Source: Breznakia pachnodae
GTDB lineage: Bacteria > Bacillota_I > Bacilli_A > Erysipelotrichales > Erysipelotrichaceae
Length of the DNA: 64,000 bases
Direction: 5' to 3'
NCBI RefSeq assembly: GCF_030814225.1
Contig: NZ_JAUSUR010000001.1
Location: 1,054,001-1,118,000, forward strand
Of the stretch, positions 8,883-20,498 are shown one piece after another. A program made the translations under genes and the position numbers. Position 1 is the stretch's first letter. Each line of letters opens with the position of its first letter. A model generated the notes under the pieces. The model was not told the DNA's origin. It worked only from the letters and a program-made list of their open reading frames with translations, and did not search any database.

Positions 8883-9851
8883 ATGAAAGCAATTATAGTT
8901 GAATCATTTGGGGATGAAAATGTATTACAGTACAAAGAAATAGAAACACCACAACCAAAAGCCAATCAGGTAAGAGTAAAGATAGCTGCTGTAGGCGTAA
9001 ACCCAGTAGAAACATACATTCGTAGTGGTAATTATACACGGCTGCCACAACTGCCGTATACGCCTGGTAATGATGGTGCTGGAGTTGTTGATGAAGTTGG
9101 AGAGAACGTAACACGACTAAAAAAAGGTGATCGAGTTTATATCGCAGCAATCCTTACAGAAGGAAACACTGGAACTTATGCAGAGTATGTTGTAGTTGAT
9201 GAACAGGCAGTTCACTTACTACCTGATTCTCTATCATTTGAACAAGGTGCTTCGATTGGAACACCAGGTTTGGCTGCTGCTTATGCATTGTTTAATCGTG
9301 CACAACTAAAAGCAGGAGAGAAAGTTCTTATCCATGGTGCCAGTGGTGGTGTAGGTACTATTGCTGTACAATTAGCAAGACAGAATGGTGCGATTGTTTA
9401 TGGAACCGCTGGTAATGAAGAGGGTATGAAACTGGCAAAAGAATTGGGTGCACATTATGTTTATAATCATCATGATGAAGATTATCTCTCTAAGATACAA
9501 AAAGATTCTCAGGGAATTGATGCCATCATTGAAATGGCAGCGCATCAGAACTTAGCCAAAGATACATCCATTCTTAATCCATTTGGAAAGATTGTCGTTA
9601 TTGGCAGTAGAGGTGCCTTGGAGTTTGACCCTAGAACATTGATGAGTAAAAACTTACAGGTGCTTGGTATGAATCTTATTAATATGAAAGATGAAGATTA
9701 TACTTCACTTCTATACAAATTAACTGCATCTTTCGAAAATGGTTTAAGAACCGTTATTGAAACAACGATGCCACTTAGTGATGCAAAGAAAGCGCATGAA
9801 CTAATAATCAGTAAAGATTCTAAGAAAGGTAAAATTATACTAACTATATAA
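8883..9851 (+). CDS. Zinc-free quinone oxidoreductase (MDR/QOR family)
   Basis: 322-residue medium-chain dehydrogenase/reductase. GroES-like N-domain with VGVNPVETYIRSGNY and the conserved PYTPGNDGAGVVDEVG; NADPH-binding Rossmann domain with VLIHGASGGVGTIAVQLA, where the AxxGxxG-type loop is clear. The structural and catalytic zinc cysteines of alcohol dehydrogenases are absent, as in QOR and zeta-crystallin. It probably reduces quinones or enones with NADPH. Single-gene unit with its own terminator, downstream of but not obviously linked to the PRD regulator. Confidence 0.85.
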   Translation: MKAIIVESFGDENVLQYKEIETPQPKANQVRVKIAAVGVNPVETYIRSGNYTRLPQLPYTPGNDGAGVVDEVGENVTRLKKGDRVYIAAILTEGNTGTYAEYVVVDEQAVHLLPDSLSFEQGASIGTPGLAAAYALFNRAQLKAGEKVLIHGASGGVGTIAVQLARQNGAIVYGTAGNEEGMKLAKELGAHYVYNHHDEDYLSKIQKDSQGIDAIIEMAAHQNLAKDTSILNPFGKIVVIGSRGALEFDPRTLMSKNLQVLGMNLINMKDEDYTSLLYKLTASFENGLRTVIETTMPLSDAKKAHELIISKDSKKGKIILTI

Positions 9852-9854
9852 AGG

Positions 9855-9889
9855 TAAAAACCAATTTCTAATTACGAAATTGGTTTTTA
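9855..9889. terminator. Bidirectional terminator between convergent genes
   Basis: 14-bp stem (9855-9868 with 9876-9889) with a 7-nt loop, T run on the plus side and A run on the other. It lies just after the quinone oxidoreductase gene and just after the ROK kinase gene that converges on it. Confidence 0.85.
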
Positions 9890-9891
9890 TT

Positions 9892-10809
9892 TTAACTCAA
9901 ATGATATTCATCAAGAAGATGTTTTAATGCTCCAATCACATTCGCCTGATTGCCGTTCTTGCAAGATTTAATAATAGGATAAAGCCATTCCAATCTTACT
10001 TTCTGACCTAGAAATCTTTCGGCTGCTGCATCCATCATTTGATATACTGTTTCCTGAAGCACATCCGATAATTCTTCTCTTTCACTTACTCCACCACTAA
10101 TTAGAATAATATCTGGAGATATTGAGAAATGAGCATTAAAGATACCCAGTGACAAGTATTTATAAAAGTTTTGAATAACTGTTTTTGCTTCATCGTTTCC
10201 TTGCTCTGCCAGTTCAAATACTTCTTTTCCTTCCTTTACTTTATATTCCGTTTTATTCATATTTCTTATTAGTGATGAAACTGATGACAATTCATTCAAA
10301 GAATAATATTGATTATCCTCAGAATTTAGAATCATATATCCAAACTCACCTGCAAAGTTCCTACTTCCTTTTAGTATTTTTTGATTAATCATTACGGATC
10401 CACCAATTCCAGTACCGACTGAAATAAGAACTGCATTATTTACTTCTTTCGCATAACCAGTAAATAGCTCCCCTAAAAGTGCACAGTTCGCATCATTCTC
10501 AATGCTTACAGGAAATGAAAACAACTCTTGAAAATGTTCTTTAAAATTAAAGTTATGAATTGATGACAAGGCACTAAATCCTTGAATAATTCCTATTTCA
10601 CTGTTTACGATACCTGGAGTAGAGAAAGCAATACCCTCAATTGTATAATTTTCTTTACTCTTATTAATATAAGTCTCTAATTCATGTAAAATATATTCTT
10701 TTTCATTCTTTGATGGAAGAACAAGAAAGTCTAGCACAACTCCATCTTCTTGAAGCACACTACAATTAATTGTAGTACCACCTAAATCAAAACAACAGTA
10801 ACAGTTCAT
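9892..10809 (-). CDS. ROK family sugar kinase lacking the usual zinc-site cysteines
   Basis: 305 residues with ROK/actin-fold ATPase motifs: CCFDLGGTTINCSVL (phosphate 1), VSVGTGIGGSVMINQ-type phosphate 2 loop, SIENDANCALLGEL with the catalytic Asp, and EFGYMIL. Most ROK kinases then have a C-x-C-G-x-x-G-C zinc motif; here the corresponding stretch (SEDNQYYSLNELSS) has no cysteine. Last gene of the esterase-GH1-PTS operon, its ATG directly abutting the IIC stop codon. Likely role: phosphorylating glucose or another free sugar released by the operon's enzymes, or a beta-glucoside kinase. The ROK repressor option is unlikely because there is no N-terminal HTH. Confidence 0.85.
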   Translation of the reverse strand: MNCYCCFDLGGTTINCSVLQEDGVVLDFLVLPSKNEKEYILHELETYINKSKENYTIEGIAFSTPGIVNSEIGIIQGFSALSSIHNFNFKEHFQELFSFPVSIENDANCALLGELFTGYAKEVNNAVLISVGTGIGGSVMINQKILKGSRNFAGEFGYMILNSEDNQYYSLNELSSVSSLIRNMNKTEYKVKEGKEVFELAEQGNDEAKTVIQNFYKYLSLGIFNAHFSISPDIILISGGVSEREELSDVLQETVYQMMDAAAERFLGQKVRLEWLYPIIKSCKNGNQANVIGALKHLLDEYHLS

Positions 10810-11850
10810 CTACGCTTCAACCTCATCATAACTAAAGTCTAATTTCCCTCGTTTCAGTAATGATTTTCTTCGATATAAAATTGCAAATGCCAGTAAGATT
10901 ACTGCAACAAATAACAACACTAGTGCTAATACAGGTTGATTAGTAGTTCCAAATGAGAAAATTGGGCCTAAAGTTACTGTAGATGAAATGCCAAAGAACG
11001 CATATGCTCCACATAATAATGCTGAAACAATCATATTACAAGGAATCATAAATGCTACATCAGCAAGCATAAATGGAATTGCTGGTTCTGATAATAATAA
11101 GAACCCCATAATAAATGCTGATTTCCCTGCCAGTTGCTCGTCTTTATCAAATAAATCTTTTTTGCGATTGATAATAGTTGCTAATCCCGCACCAAGTGAG
11201 GGTAGCATATAGGCTGCTGTGGCCATTGTCATTGGCCAATAGATTCCTTCAGTCAGCATTGAAATCGCAAACAAACCTGCTACCTTGTTGATTGGTCCAC
11301 CTAAATCAAAACCAATCATTGCACCAAGAATCAATCCCAACAGTATAGCATTTGAACCTGCCATACTTGATAGCATGTTTGTTAGAGAACTTGTTGCCCA
11401 GACAACTGGTTCATGAATAATAAATTCAATTACAAATACCCCAACAATTGCTGATACAAATGGAATTACGATCATTGAGAAAATGGCTTTTCCACTTTCC
11501 TGTAATTTTACCTTTGTTAATGCTCTACTTATATAACCTACTATTAAACCACTTATTAGTGCCCCAAAGATTCCTAGTCCCATGGAGTTTCCATAAATTC
11601 CTACAAAGAATGCTGGAGCCAATGACACTTTCTTTGAAATTGCATTGGCAATAAACATTACAAGAAAGATATCATATTTTTCTAATCCGATATCTGCCAT
11701 TATGCTAAAGATATCTTTGAACGGTCCTTCTGGTAGAAATGTAGAAAATGCCATACATAGTCCACCTACAATAATGACTGGTAACATATACCCCATTCCA
11801 GTAATTATATAACCTTTTGTTTCTGATAATACTGATTTTACTTTTTCCAT
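10810..11850 (-). CDS. PTS fructose-family EIIC permease
   Basis: 346 residues, about nine hydrophobic segments, matching the stand-alone IIC of Fru-family systems (MLPVIIVGGLCMAFS near the start; MIGFDLGGPINKVAG, the conserved sugar-binding signature). It lacks fused IIA and IIB domains, which are encoded just upstream as separate proteins. The neighbouring GH1 6-phospho-glycosidase and esterase suggest an acylated or decorated beta-glycoside as substrate rather than fructose. This is inferred from context only. Confidence 0.88.
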   Translation of the reverse strand: MEKVKSVLSETKGYIITGMGYMLPVIIVGGLCMAFSTFLPEGPFKDIFSIMADIGLEKYDIFLVMFIANAISKKVSLAPAFFVGIYGNSMGLGIFGALISGLIVGYISRALTKVKLQESGKAIFSMIVIPFVSAIVGVFVIEFIIHEPVVWATSSLTNMLSSMAGSNAILLGLILGAMIGFDLGGPINKVAGLFAISMLTEGIYWPMTMATAAYMLPSLGAGLATIINRKKDLFDKDEQLAGKSAFIMGFLLLSEPAIPFMLADVAFMIPCNMIVSALLCGAYAFFGISSTVTLGPIFSFGTTNQPVLALVLLFVAVILLAFAILYRRKSLLKRGKLDFSYDEVEA

Positions 11851-11852
11851 TG

Positions 11853-12164
11853 TTAGTCCCCTATTATTTCAATCATTTGTTTATAAATATCATCTGGTTT
11901 CTTTAAGATTTTTGTTGTATCTGTCTTCACAATTTTCTTATCTTTAAATCGTTCCATTCCCTCAACTGCAGTATCAATGGCCAGCAGTACACAATCTGCT
12001 TCCATGATATCCTGACTTCTTAATTCACTTTCAACACCTGAAGCTGACTGGGTTTCCACAGTTACTTCAAACCCTTTTTTAGCTCCTAACTTCTTAATTG
12101 CCTTTGCGGCCATAAATGTATGCATAAGTCCTGCTGGACATGCTGCGATTGCTACTACTTTCAT
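11853..12164 (-). CDS. PTS fructose-family EIIB component
   Basis: 103 residues with the Fru-family IIB signature MKVVAIAACPAGLMHTFMAA; C9 is the phosphorylated cysteine. A longer ORF exists upstream, but AGGAGG lies 8 nt before the ATG at 12164, and that ATG overlaps the IIA stop codon as ATGA, so this start is secure. It transfers phosphate from IIA (12161-12616) to the sugar in IIC (10810-11850). Confidence 0.9.
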   Translation of the reverse strand: MKVVAIAACPAGLMHTFMAAKAIKKLGAKKGFEVTVETQSASGVESELRSQDIMEADCVLLAIDTAVEGMERFKDKKIVKTDTTKILKKPDDIYKQMIEIIGD

Positions 12165-12616
12165 TGAATTTCCCTCCTTATAATAGTTAATAATTCTTCT
12201 GTAGTATTTGCTTGTGTTAATTCTACACATATTTCTTCTTCGGTTAACATCTCAGCTATTTTAGCTAATATTTTTAAATGGGTTCCACTCTCATGTAAAG
12301 GTACGCAAATCAAGAAAATCAGTTGTACTGGTTCATCATCCAATGTTTCCCAAAAAATCTTTTCTTCACATTTTGCAATGGAAATACTAGTTCTTTTCAC
12401 ATGTTTACTTTGGGTATGTGGAATTGCAATTCCTTTAATAAAACCTGTAGAGACTTCTGACTCTCTTTTCATAATGTCCTGATAGCAGCCATCTGCATCA
12501 GAAATTGCATCTACATTCAACAAAGGAATGCACAACGATTTTAAAATAGCTTCTTTTGTCTTTCCTTTTACATGCAAATCAATTAATCGTTCATCGATAA
12601 GTTCGTTTATATTCAT
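12161..12616 (-). CDS. PTS fructose-family EIIA component
   Basis: 151 residues of the PTS_EIIA type 2 fold. The phospho-accepting His is H67 in GFIKGIAIPHTQSKHV, followed by the typical 'VQLIFLICVPLHESGTHLKILAKIAEML' strand-helix. It overlaps the IIB gene by 4 nt and lies 14 nt after the GH1 gene, so it belongs to the same operon. Confidence 0.9.
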   Translation of the reverse strand: MNINELIDERLIDLHVKGKTKEAILKSLCIPLLNVDAISDADGCYQDIMKRESEVSTGFIKGIAIPHTQSKHVKRTSISIAKCEEKIFWETLDDEPVQLIFLICVPLHESGTHLKILAKIAEMLTEEEICVELTQANTTEELLTIIRREIQ

Positions 12617-12630
12617 ATTGACCTCAATTT

Positions 12631-15163
<2,533 letters not shown>

Positions 15164-15241
15164 TACTCTCCTTTCTGCAAATACTTCTTGCTATCTCTAC
15201 TTGCATTCTAGCAATCAATCTCATACAATATATATGTAAAT

Positions 15242-15286
15242 GTAACTTTTACTATAAAAAAGTAACCACTTTTGCAAACGGTTACA
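15242..15286. promoter_or_regulatory. AraC half-site repeats and cre-like site in divergent promoter region
   Basis: GTAAC occurs at 15242-15246 and 15262-15266, exactly 20 bp (two turns) apart, with an inverted GTTAC at 15281-15285, an arrangement typical of AraC-family sites. The segment 15273-15286 (TGCAAACGGTTACA) matches the CcpA cre consensus TGWAANCGNTNWCA except at one position. It lies 14 bp before the AraC gene and faces the esterase operon on the other side, so it may give both induction and catabolite repression. Confidence 0.5.
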
Positions 15287-15299
15287 TATTGAGGTATTT

Positions 15300-16004
15300 A
15301 TGAAAAATAATAGTATATTTGAAACTTCTGTATCTTCATTTATCTTTGATTATAAACATCATACTTATGAAGAGGAAAAAAATAATCTAAGTAATCTTTT
15401 AAAAAGTGAATCATCTCTTGGTATCTTATCCGTTGACTTAAACACTTACATGGAAGTATTGGGCCCAGATCCAATACGTGCAATGAAAAACTCATTAATT
15501 ACGTTTATCACGCTTCTATGTCGTAGTGCAATTGACCTTGGTGTTCCTGCAGAAAAGAGTTTTTCACTAAGTGATTACTATATTAATGAACTTGAATCCT
15601 GCGATACACCAAAAGCACTTCAAGTCCTTTCAGATGATTTATTAAATACATACAAAGGATTAGTAAAAGAAACTGATATTTATAATTATTGTTATCATGT
15701 CGAAAAAGCAGTTCGCTATATTAATGCGAATATTTATAATAACTTACAAGTTCAAGATGTCTGCTCCTACTTAAAAATCAACCAACGTTATTTTTCAAGA
15801 ATCTTTAAAAAGGATACACAAATATCACCATCAACCTACATTATCAATAAGAAAATAGAAGAAGCAAAAAAGTTATTAAAGATCCCTTCATACTCAATTA
15901 AGGATGTATCTGAGATTCTTAATTTCTGTAACTACAATCATTTTTCTTATACTTTTAAAAAAGTAGTTGGAATTACTCCAAAAGAATTTCAACATCTAAG
16001 ATAA
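15300..16004 (+). CDS. AraC-family transcriptional regulator
   Basis: 234 residues. The C-terminal ~100 form two HTH motifs of the AraC/XylS family: LQVQDVCSYLKINQRYFSRIFKK and SIKDVSEILNFCNYNHFSYTFKKVVGITPKEFQ. The N-terminal ~125 residues are helical with no cupin pattern, resembling the short YesN/YSIRK-type sensor regions of Firmicutes. Divergent from the esterase-GH1-PTS-ROK operon, which is therefore its likely target. Start follows TGAGGT. Confidence 0.85.
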   Translation: MKNNSIFETSVSSFIFDYKHHTYEEEKNNLSNLLKSESSLGILSVDLNTYMEVLGPDPIRAMKNSLITFITLLCRSAIDLGVPAEKSFSLSDYYINELESCDTPKALQVLSDDLLNTYKGLVKETDIYNYCYHVEKAVRYINANIYNNLQVQDVCSYLKINQRYFSRIFKKDTQISPSTYIINKKIEEAKKLLKIPSYSIKDVSEILNFCNYNHFSYTFKKVVGITPKEFQHLR

Positions 16005-16011
16005 ATTACAC

Positions 16012-16043
16012 AAAAAAGTAAGCTCAATGGAGCTCTCTTTTTT
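16012..16043 (+). terminator. Terminator after the AraC gene
   Basis: Stem of A6-GTAAGCTC with GAGCTCTC-T6 (two internal mismatches) and a 4-nt AATG loop, directly after the AraC stop codon, ending in a T run. Confidence 0.75.
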
Positions 16044-16059
16044 CGGTATATTAAATAAT

Positions 16060-16260
16060 CGTGGGGTGAAAAGTGCTATAAATAAATAGAGGGGTGTTTC
16101 AAATCGAGCTATAAATTATAAATGGGGTGTTTTTCACCTCTTTTTTTATTATGATTTAGTAAGCCTCAGTTATAAATAAGGCTTTAAATTCTTTGTGGGT
16201 ATTTCACACCCCACTTTTTATTTAACCTTTTTTCTCTAAACCCCGTGTTTTTTTATAGGG
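16060..16260. repeat. Degenerate tandem repeats with GGGGTG cores in a gene-free stretch
   Basis: Within the 311-bp gap between convergent genes, a unit of the form 'CTATAAAT-(AT-rich)-GGGGTG-TTTCA' recurs: GTGGGGTGAAAAG (16061-16073), GAGGGGTGTTTCAAA from 16089, ATGGGGTGTTTTTCACC from 16122 and GTGGGTATTTCACACCCC from 16195, plus CCCCGTG from 16240. CTATAAAT or TTATAAAT precedes three of them. Some copies can form short hairpins (GGGGTG / CACCTC; GTGGGT / ACACCCC). No ORF. Identity unknown; possible remnant of a small mobile element or intergenic repeat family. Confidence 0.4.
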
Positions 16261-16270
16261 TCCACAAAAG

Positions 16271-16312
16271 AAAAGGAAATGATTTAACTGCTCAGTTATT
16301 CATTTCCTTTTT
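16271..16312. terminator. Bidirectional terminator after the GH38 gene
   Basis: 12-bp stem (AAAAGGAAATGA / TCATTTCCTTTT) with a 17-nt loop and a T run on the plus strand, located just past the stop codon of the alpha-mannosidase gene on the minus strand. Confidence 0.8.
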
Positions 16313-16315
16313 GTA

Positions 16316-18982
16316 TTATTTTGTCTCTAATAATAATGTAGTTAATTGATTTCTATTCACTTTACTGATCTTAACAATCCCGCTCATTACGGCTAAATCA
16401 GAACCATCTGGGTTATTTAATTTCTTTACAAATACATTTGTATTTACTTCTGGTTCTTCTGCAAGATTTAAAGTAGAAATCTTATTGAATATAAATCGAT
16501 TCACACTTAACTCTACATCAGTTAATTCATAACTGTATGGATTTACTACTCTTAATACATATCCATCTTTTTGACTCGATGGTTTTAATGTTGTAGCAAT
16601 CAATCCCGAATTACTGGATGCAATTGTTAATGTATCTGGTAAGCTTCCTTCAGTTGTATACTCTGCATATGAAATTGCATAAATAGGATTGTTGTATTGT
16701 TCTGCTAGTTGAATATAATCTACATCATTAGAAATTGGCATAAAGCTATACTCAGCTGTATGTTTCCCTAACATCTGTGATTGAGGAGTTGCATCTGTAG
16801 AACCACTTCGTCTTCCTGGACGATATTTTAAATCTGTATTTCCCATAAAGCCAACCGATGACAATAATGTAATAGCCAACTTTGTTGTATCTTCCTGATA
16901 GGTTTCATACTGAGGAAGTCCTTTATTCAAAACAATAAATCCAGTTCCATCTTCCTTTCTAAGTCCTGAGTACTTATGTTGATTAAACACTGGATAATAA
17001 TATTCATGCCATTTATCATCAATACTAGTTTGTGACTCTGCAAATTCATTATCACGAATGATTTCACCTAGTTGAATATCCGCAAAGTTAGTAGACACTA
17101 TTGTTCCAATATCAAATAGTACTTGGATTCGATGATTTTCTGCATGATTATCAATCTCTGTTTTAACATAAACCTGTGCATCTTTTTTACGCAACGTAAC
17201 AGTTGTTGCAAGTTCTAACTTAATCAACGCTTCCGAACGACATTGATTGGTTGTCGTTTCAGGAATCATCATTTCATAAGTAACTTTTAAACTTGATTCT
17301 AAATTGGTTTCTTTTACTAATTCACAAGCTTTCATTGCTCCAATTGAATTATATTGTTTATCATTGTGGGATGGTGAGTAGTCATATTCATCACCAGCAT
17401 TTCCATCATCAATAATAATATGTTGTTTCTTATACTCGATACCTGTAGTTTTATCTGTAATATTCCATGTACCATCTTTCACTATCTCAATTCTAATAAC
17501 ATCATTCTCTAAAGAAGTATCATTTGTCTGAATACATTTACTGTATTCAGGTCTCAAGCCTTCTTTTACATAGATTGTCTGATACCCATAGCCAACCTGA
17601 TCAGCATATAAACTAATTGATGTTTTATCATAGAAGTCATCAGGAATTGGTGTAAACGATACCTTAGTATCTTTCAGATTAAATGGTTCTACTTTATTTA
17701 TCTGATACTCTAATTCATTACCTGCAGCATCATATATCATAAAATCTTTATTCTTTACATAAATATCTGCATCTATATATGATGTACGCTTACCTAGATA
17801 TGATGAAAATAATAAAATTGGTCTTCCTCTGTCACTTCCATACCGAATCATCTGATGCAGTTTTTCGAATTTTTCTTTTAATAAATATTCTGCAATCTGA
17901 TCTGCATAAACCATTCTCATCTGCATTTCTTTATGTATAATATCTGTACAGCAGCAGCAAATACTATCATGCGCATGATTTTCAACAATATATTTCCAAC
18001 CACGATCAATAATTGCTTTATCACTGTGAACCCCATATATTGAACCAAGTGCCGATACTGGTTCTAATAAATGAAGATATTTATTTTCAATTTCAAAATT
18101 TTGTTTTTTTATATCTAGCCTAGTTGCTCCTATGCTATTGTGAGTACGACTACGTTTCCCTTTTCTTAGTTCACCAACAACTGTTTCCATTTTATCTGTA
18201 TATGGGCGTATCGCATTTATATACTCCATAGGAGAAGCAAGCACAAATTCATAATCCAGTTCCTTTTCTTTATATAATTCATTTAATCGTTTTACTGTAC
18301 GTGGTAAGAACTTTTTTACATAACTTTGATCTGAACCACACATTAGTAAATAATGATCACTAATATTTCGTTGTGTAAGTAACTCAATATTTTCTTCAAT
18401 AACATTAATATTGTTGGCATCATCCTCATTTAAGAACATTGCATTTCCATAACCAATTGGCATCCAGGTAGCAATTAGTTGACTTCCATCTAACCCTTCC
18501 CAGATAAAATCATTATATTTGGAATCACTTTCCGCAAACCCTCGATAAAAGATTGTACTATCGATTCCAAATCCTTTCATTAGGGTAGGAAAAGTAGCAG
18601 ACTGTCCAAATGAATCTGGTGCATACCCGATTCTTAAGAAATCTCCATATTCATCTGAGATACTTTTGCTAATCAACAGATTACGAATAATTCCTTCTGC
18701 TGTTGGCAAATGTTCATCTGGTTGAACATACCATGGACCAATTGGTAATTGTCCATTTTGTACATACTTTTTAAAATGTTCTTTTTCTTCTGGACGTACA
18801 TCAAAATAATCATCTATAAAACTAGTTTGTGCATCTAACAAATAGTTTGTATAGTCTTTATCATTATCCAAAGTTTCTAATAAATCATCCATAAAATGGG
18901 TTAACTTTATTCTATTCTCCTGAAATGCACGATACCATTCACGATCTAAATGAGAGTGAGGTACAATATAAAATTTTTTCAT
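16316..18982 (-). CDS. GH38 alpha-mannosidase
   Basis: 888 residues from the ATG at 18982, 7 nt after AAAGGA. GH38 features: N-terminal zinc motif VPHSHLDREWY (H11, D13), nucleophile D123 in RIGYAPDSFGQ, and the zinc His of ENHAHDSICCCCTD, followed by the mannosidase middle domain and C-terminal beta-sandwich domains (LEVNT-type tail). No signal peptide, so the substrate enters first. The upstream Fru-family PTS IIA-IIB-IIC genes make this resemble the MngA/MngB (mannosyl-glycerate) arrangement, with hydrolysis of a 6-phospho-alpha-mannoside. The exact aglycone is unknown; a mannobiose or mannosyl-glycan fragment is equally possible. Confidence 0.9.
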   Translation of the reverse strand: MKKFYIVPHSHLDREWYRAFQENRIKLTHFMDDLLETLDNDKDYTNYLLDAQTSFIDDYFDVRPEEKEHFKKYVQNGQLPIGPWYVQPDEHLPTAEGIIRNLLISKSISDEYGDFLRIGYAPDSFGQSATFPTLMKGFGIDSTIFYRGFAESDSKYNDFIWEGLDGSQLIATWMPIGYGNAMFLNEDDANNINVIEENIELLTQRNISDHYLLMCGSDQSYVKKFLPRTVKRLNELYKEKELDYEFVLASPMEYINAIRPYTDKMETVVGELRKGKRSRTHNSIGATRLDIKKQNFEIENKYLHLLEPVSALGSIYGVHSDKAIIDRGWKYIVENHAHDSICCCCTDIIHKEMQMRMVYADQIAEYLLKEKFEKLHQMIRYGSDRGRPILLFSSYLGKRTSYIDADIYVKNKDFMIYDAAGNELEYQINKVEPFNLKDTKVSFTPIPDDFYDKTSISLYADQVGYGYQTIYVKEGLRPEYSKCIQTNDTSLENDVIRIEIVKDGTWNITDKTTGIEYKKQHIIIDDGNAGDEYDYSPSHNDKQYNSIGAMKACELVKETNLESSLKVTYEMMIPETTTNQCRSEALIKLELATTVTLRKKDAQVYVKTEIDNHAENHRIQVLFDIGTIVSTNFADIQLGEIIRDNEFAESQTSIDDKWHEYYYPVFNQHKYSGLRKEDGTGFIVLNKGLPQYETYQEDTTKLAITLLSSVGFMGNTDLKYRPGRRSGSTDATPQSQMLGKHTAEYSFMPISNDVDYIQLAEQYNNPIYAISYAEYTTEGSLPDTLTIASSNSGLIATTLKPSSQKDGYVLRVVNPYSYELTDVELSVNRFIFNKISTLNLAEEPEVNTNVFVKKLNNPDGSDLAVMSGIVKISKVNRNQLTTLLLETK

Positions 18983-19039
18983 CATGTCTTCCTTTCTATC
19001 AAAAGCAAGCAACTTAGAAAAGTCTAAGTTGCTTATTAC

Positions 19040-20101
19040 TTAAAAACTCATTTCAAAATCTACATCATCTTCTGTTGTTTCAGCATCACTTGCTTCTTTT
19101 TTAAAGATTACTTGTAAAGTTGTAGAAACAACTACTCCTACTACAATACACACTACAAACATCAGTGGTTTATCTGCAGCTGGAATTCCAATAATCCCAG
19201 ATACTCCAGTTGTTGAGATACTTAATCCCATCATTAATGCTCCACCAATTGCTGAACCAATGATATTTGGTACAATTACATGCAATGGATCTCTAAATGC
19301 ATAAGGCAATGTAGCTTCCGTTATACCAACTAAACCAGTAACAATTGCACCAGGTGCATTCTTACGCTCACTTTCCGTAAACTTCTTAGGAGCAATAAGA
19401 CTAGCTAATCCAGTTGCGATTGCTGGAACCATAATTCCAGGGAATACAGCTGCATTTGCCATAAATCCTAAACCACTTGGATCTGCCCAAACTGCAAATA
19501 CAAAGGTTAACGCAATTTTACCTAAAGGGCCTCCCATATCAAATGCACACATTGCACTCAATATAGCTCCCAAGATAAATGCTGTACTTGTATTTCCTGC
19601 AAGACTTAATAATCCATCAATAATTAAATTGTTTAATTCTCCAACAACAATCCCTACTGGATATGCCATCATAAAGTAGATTACTAATGATGCAACAACC
19701 GGAATAATCAATGTTGACTTCAAAGAAGCAATAATTTCTGGGAATGGTAATTTTTTAATCCACTGAACCAAGAATCCTGCAATAATACCTGCAATTAGTC
19801 CACCTAGAAAACCGCTTGCTGCCGTATTTTCCAAAATTGGATTGGCTGCAATATATCCTCCAATAAACCCAGGAGCAATACCTGCTTTATCAGCAATTGC
19901 ATACGAAACATATGCTCCAAAAATTGGTGGAATAAATCCCATTACTGTCCACGCAAAACCATTTAACTTAACAATAACATCTGTATCTAATCCAAAATAT
20001 GTAGTCAGTATTCCTGTACCTGCAATCGTAAGACCAGCAACTACAATAAAAGGCAACATATATGACACACCTGTCATAAGTGCTCGTTGTATATTTTTCA
20101 T
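19040..20101 (-). CDS. PTS fructose-family EIIC permease
   Basis: 353 residues from the ATG at 20101, which has AAGGAG 7 nt before it; nine additional upstream codons are unlikely to be translated. Around nine hydrophobic segments, with the Fru IIC signature CAFDMGGPLGKIALTF. Stand-alone IIC paired with separate IIA and IIB proteins. Adjacent GH38 points to an alpha-mannoside substrate. It resembles the permease at 10810-11850 in layout, so the two operons are probably paralogous systems adapted to different glycosides. Confidence 0.88.
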   Translation of the reverse strand: MKNIQRALMTGVSYMLPFIVVAGLTIAGTGILTTYFGLDTDVIVKLNGFAWTVMGFIPPIFGAYVSYAIADKAGIAPGFIGGYIAANPILENTAASGFLGGLIAGIIAGFLVQWIKKLPFPEIIASLKSTLIIPVVASLVIYFMMAYPVGIVVGELNNLIIDGLLSLAGNTSTAFILGAILSAMCAFDMGGPLGKIALTFVFAVWADPSGLGFMANAAVFPGIMVPAIATGLASLIAPKKFTESERKNAPGAIVTGLVGITEATLPYAFRDPLHVIVPNIIGSAIGGALMMGLSISTTGVSGIIGIPAADKPLMFVVCIVVGVVVSTTLQVIFKKEASDAETTEDDVDFEMSF

Positions 20102-20177
20102 ATATTTTCTCCTTAATATATTGAACAAAGAATTTATTTTGCGTTAGACGTCATTACGAAAATATTTCTTTTATCCA

Positions 20178-20489
20178 CTAACCTTGTAACTTCTCTTCTA
20201 TTTTCTTTAGTAAAGTTTCTGGACTTTTTACCGCACTTTGAATTGCCACTTTAACTGTTGGTTTATTTTCAAAGCGATCCATTTTAGCAATACCCACTTC
20301 AATTGCAAGTATCACAACATCCGCCTCCTTTACTTCATCCATTGTAATTTCATTTTCTATTCCTAAGGCACCTTGTGCTTCCACTTTAATTTCATGTCCA
20401 AGTTTAAGTGCCGCCTGTTCCAGTGAAGACTTTGCCATATAGGTATGTGCTACTCCTGTTGGACAGGCACAAACAGCTACTATTTTCAT
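20178..20489 (-). CDS. PTS fructose-family EIIB component
   Basis: 103 residues, with the signature MKIVAVCACPTGVAHTYMAK; C9 is the expected phospho-cysteine, with an additional Cys at position 7. It follows the IIA gene by 9 nt in the operon regulator-IIA-IIB-IIC-GH38. A strong ribosome binding site (AGGAGG) precedes it. Confidence 0.9.
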   Translation of the reverse strand: MKIVAVCACPTGVAHTYMAKSSLEQAALKLGHEIKVEAQGALGIENEITMDEVKEADVVILAIEVGIAKMDRFENKPTVKVAIQSAVKSPETLLKKIEEKLQG

Positions 20490-20498
20490 TTCGACCTC

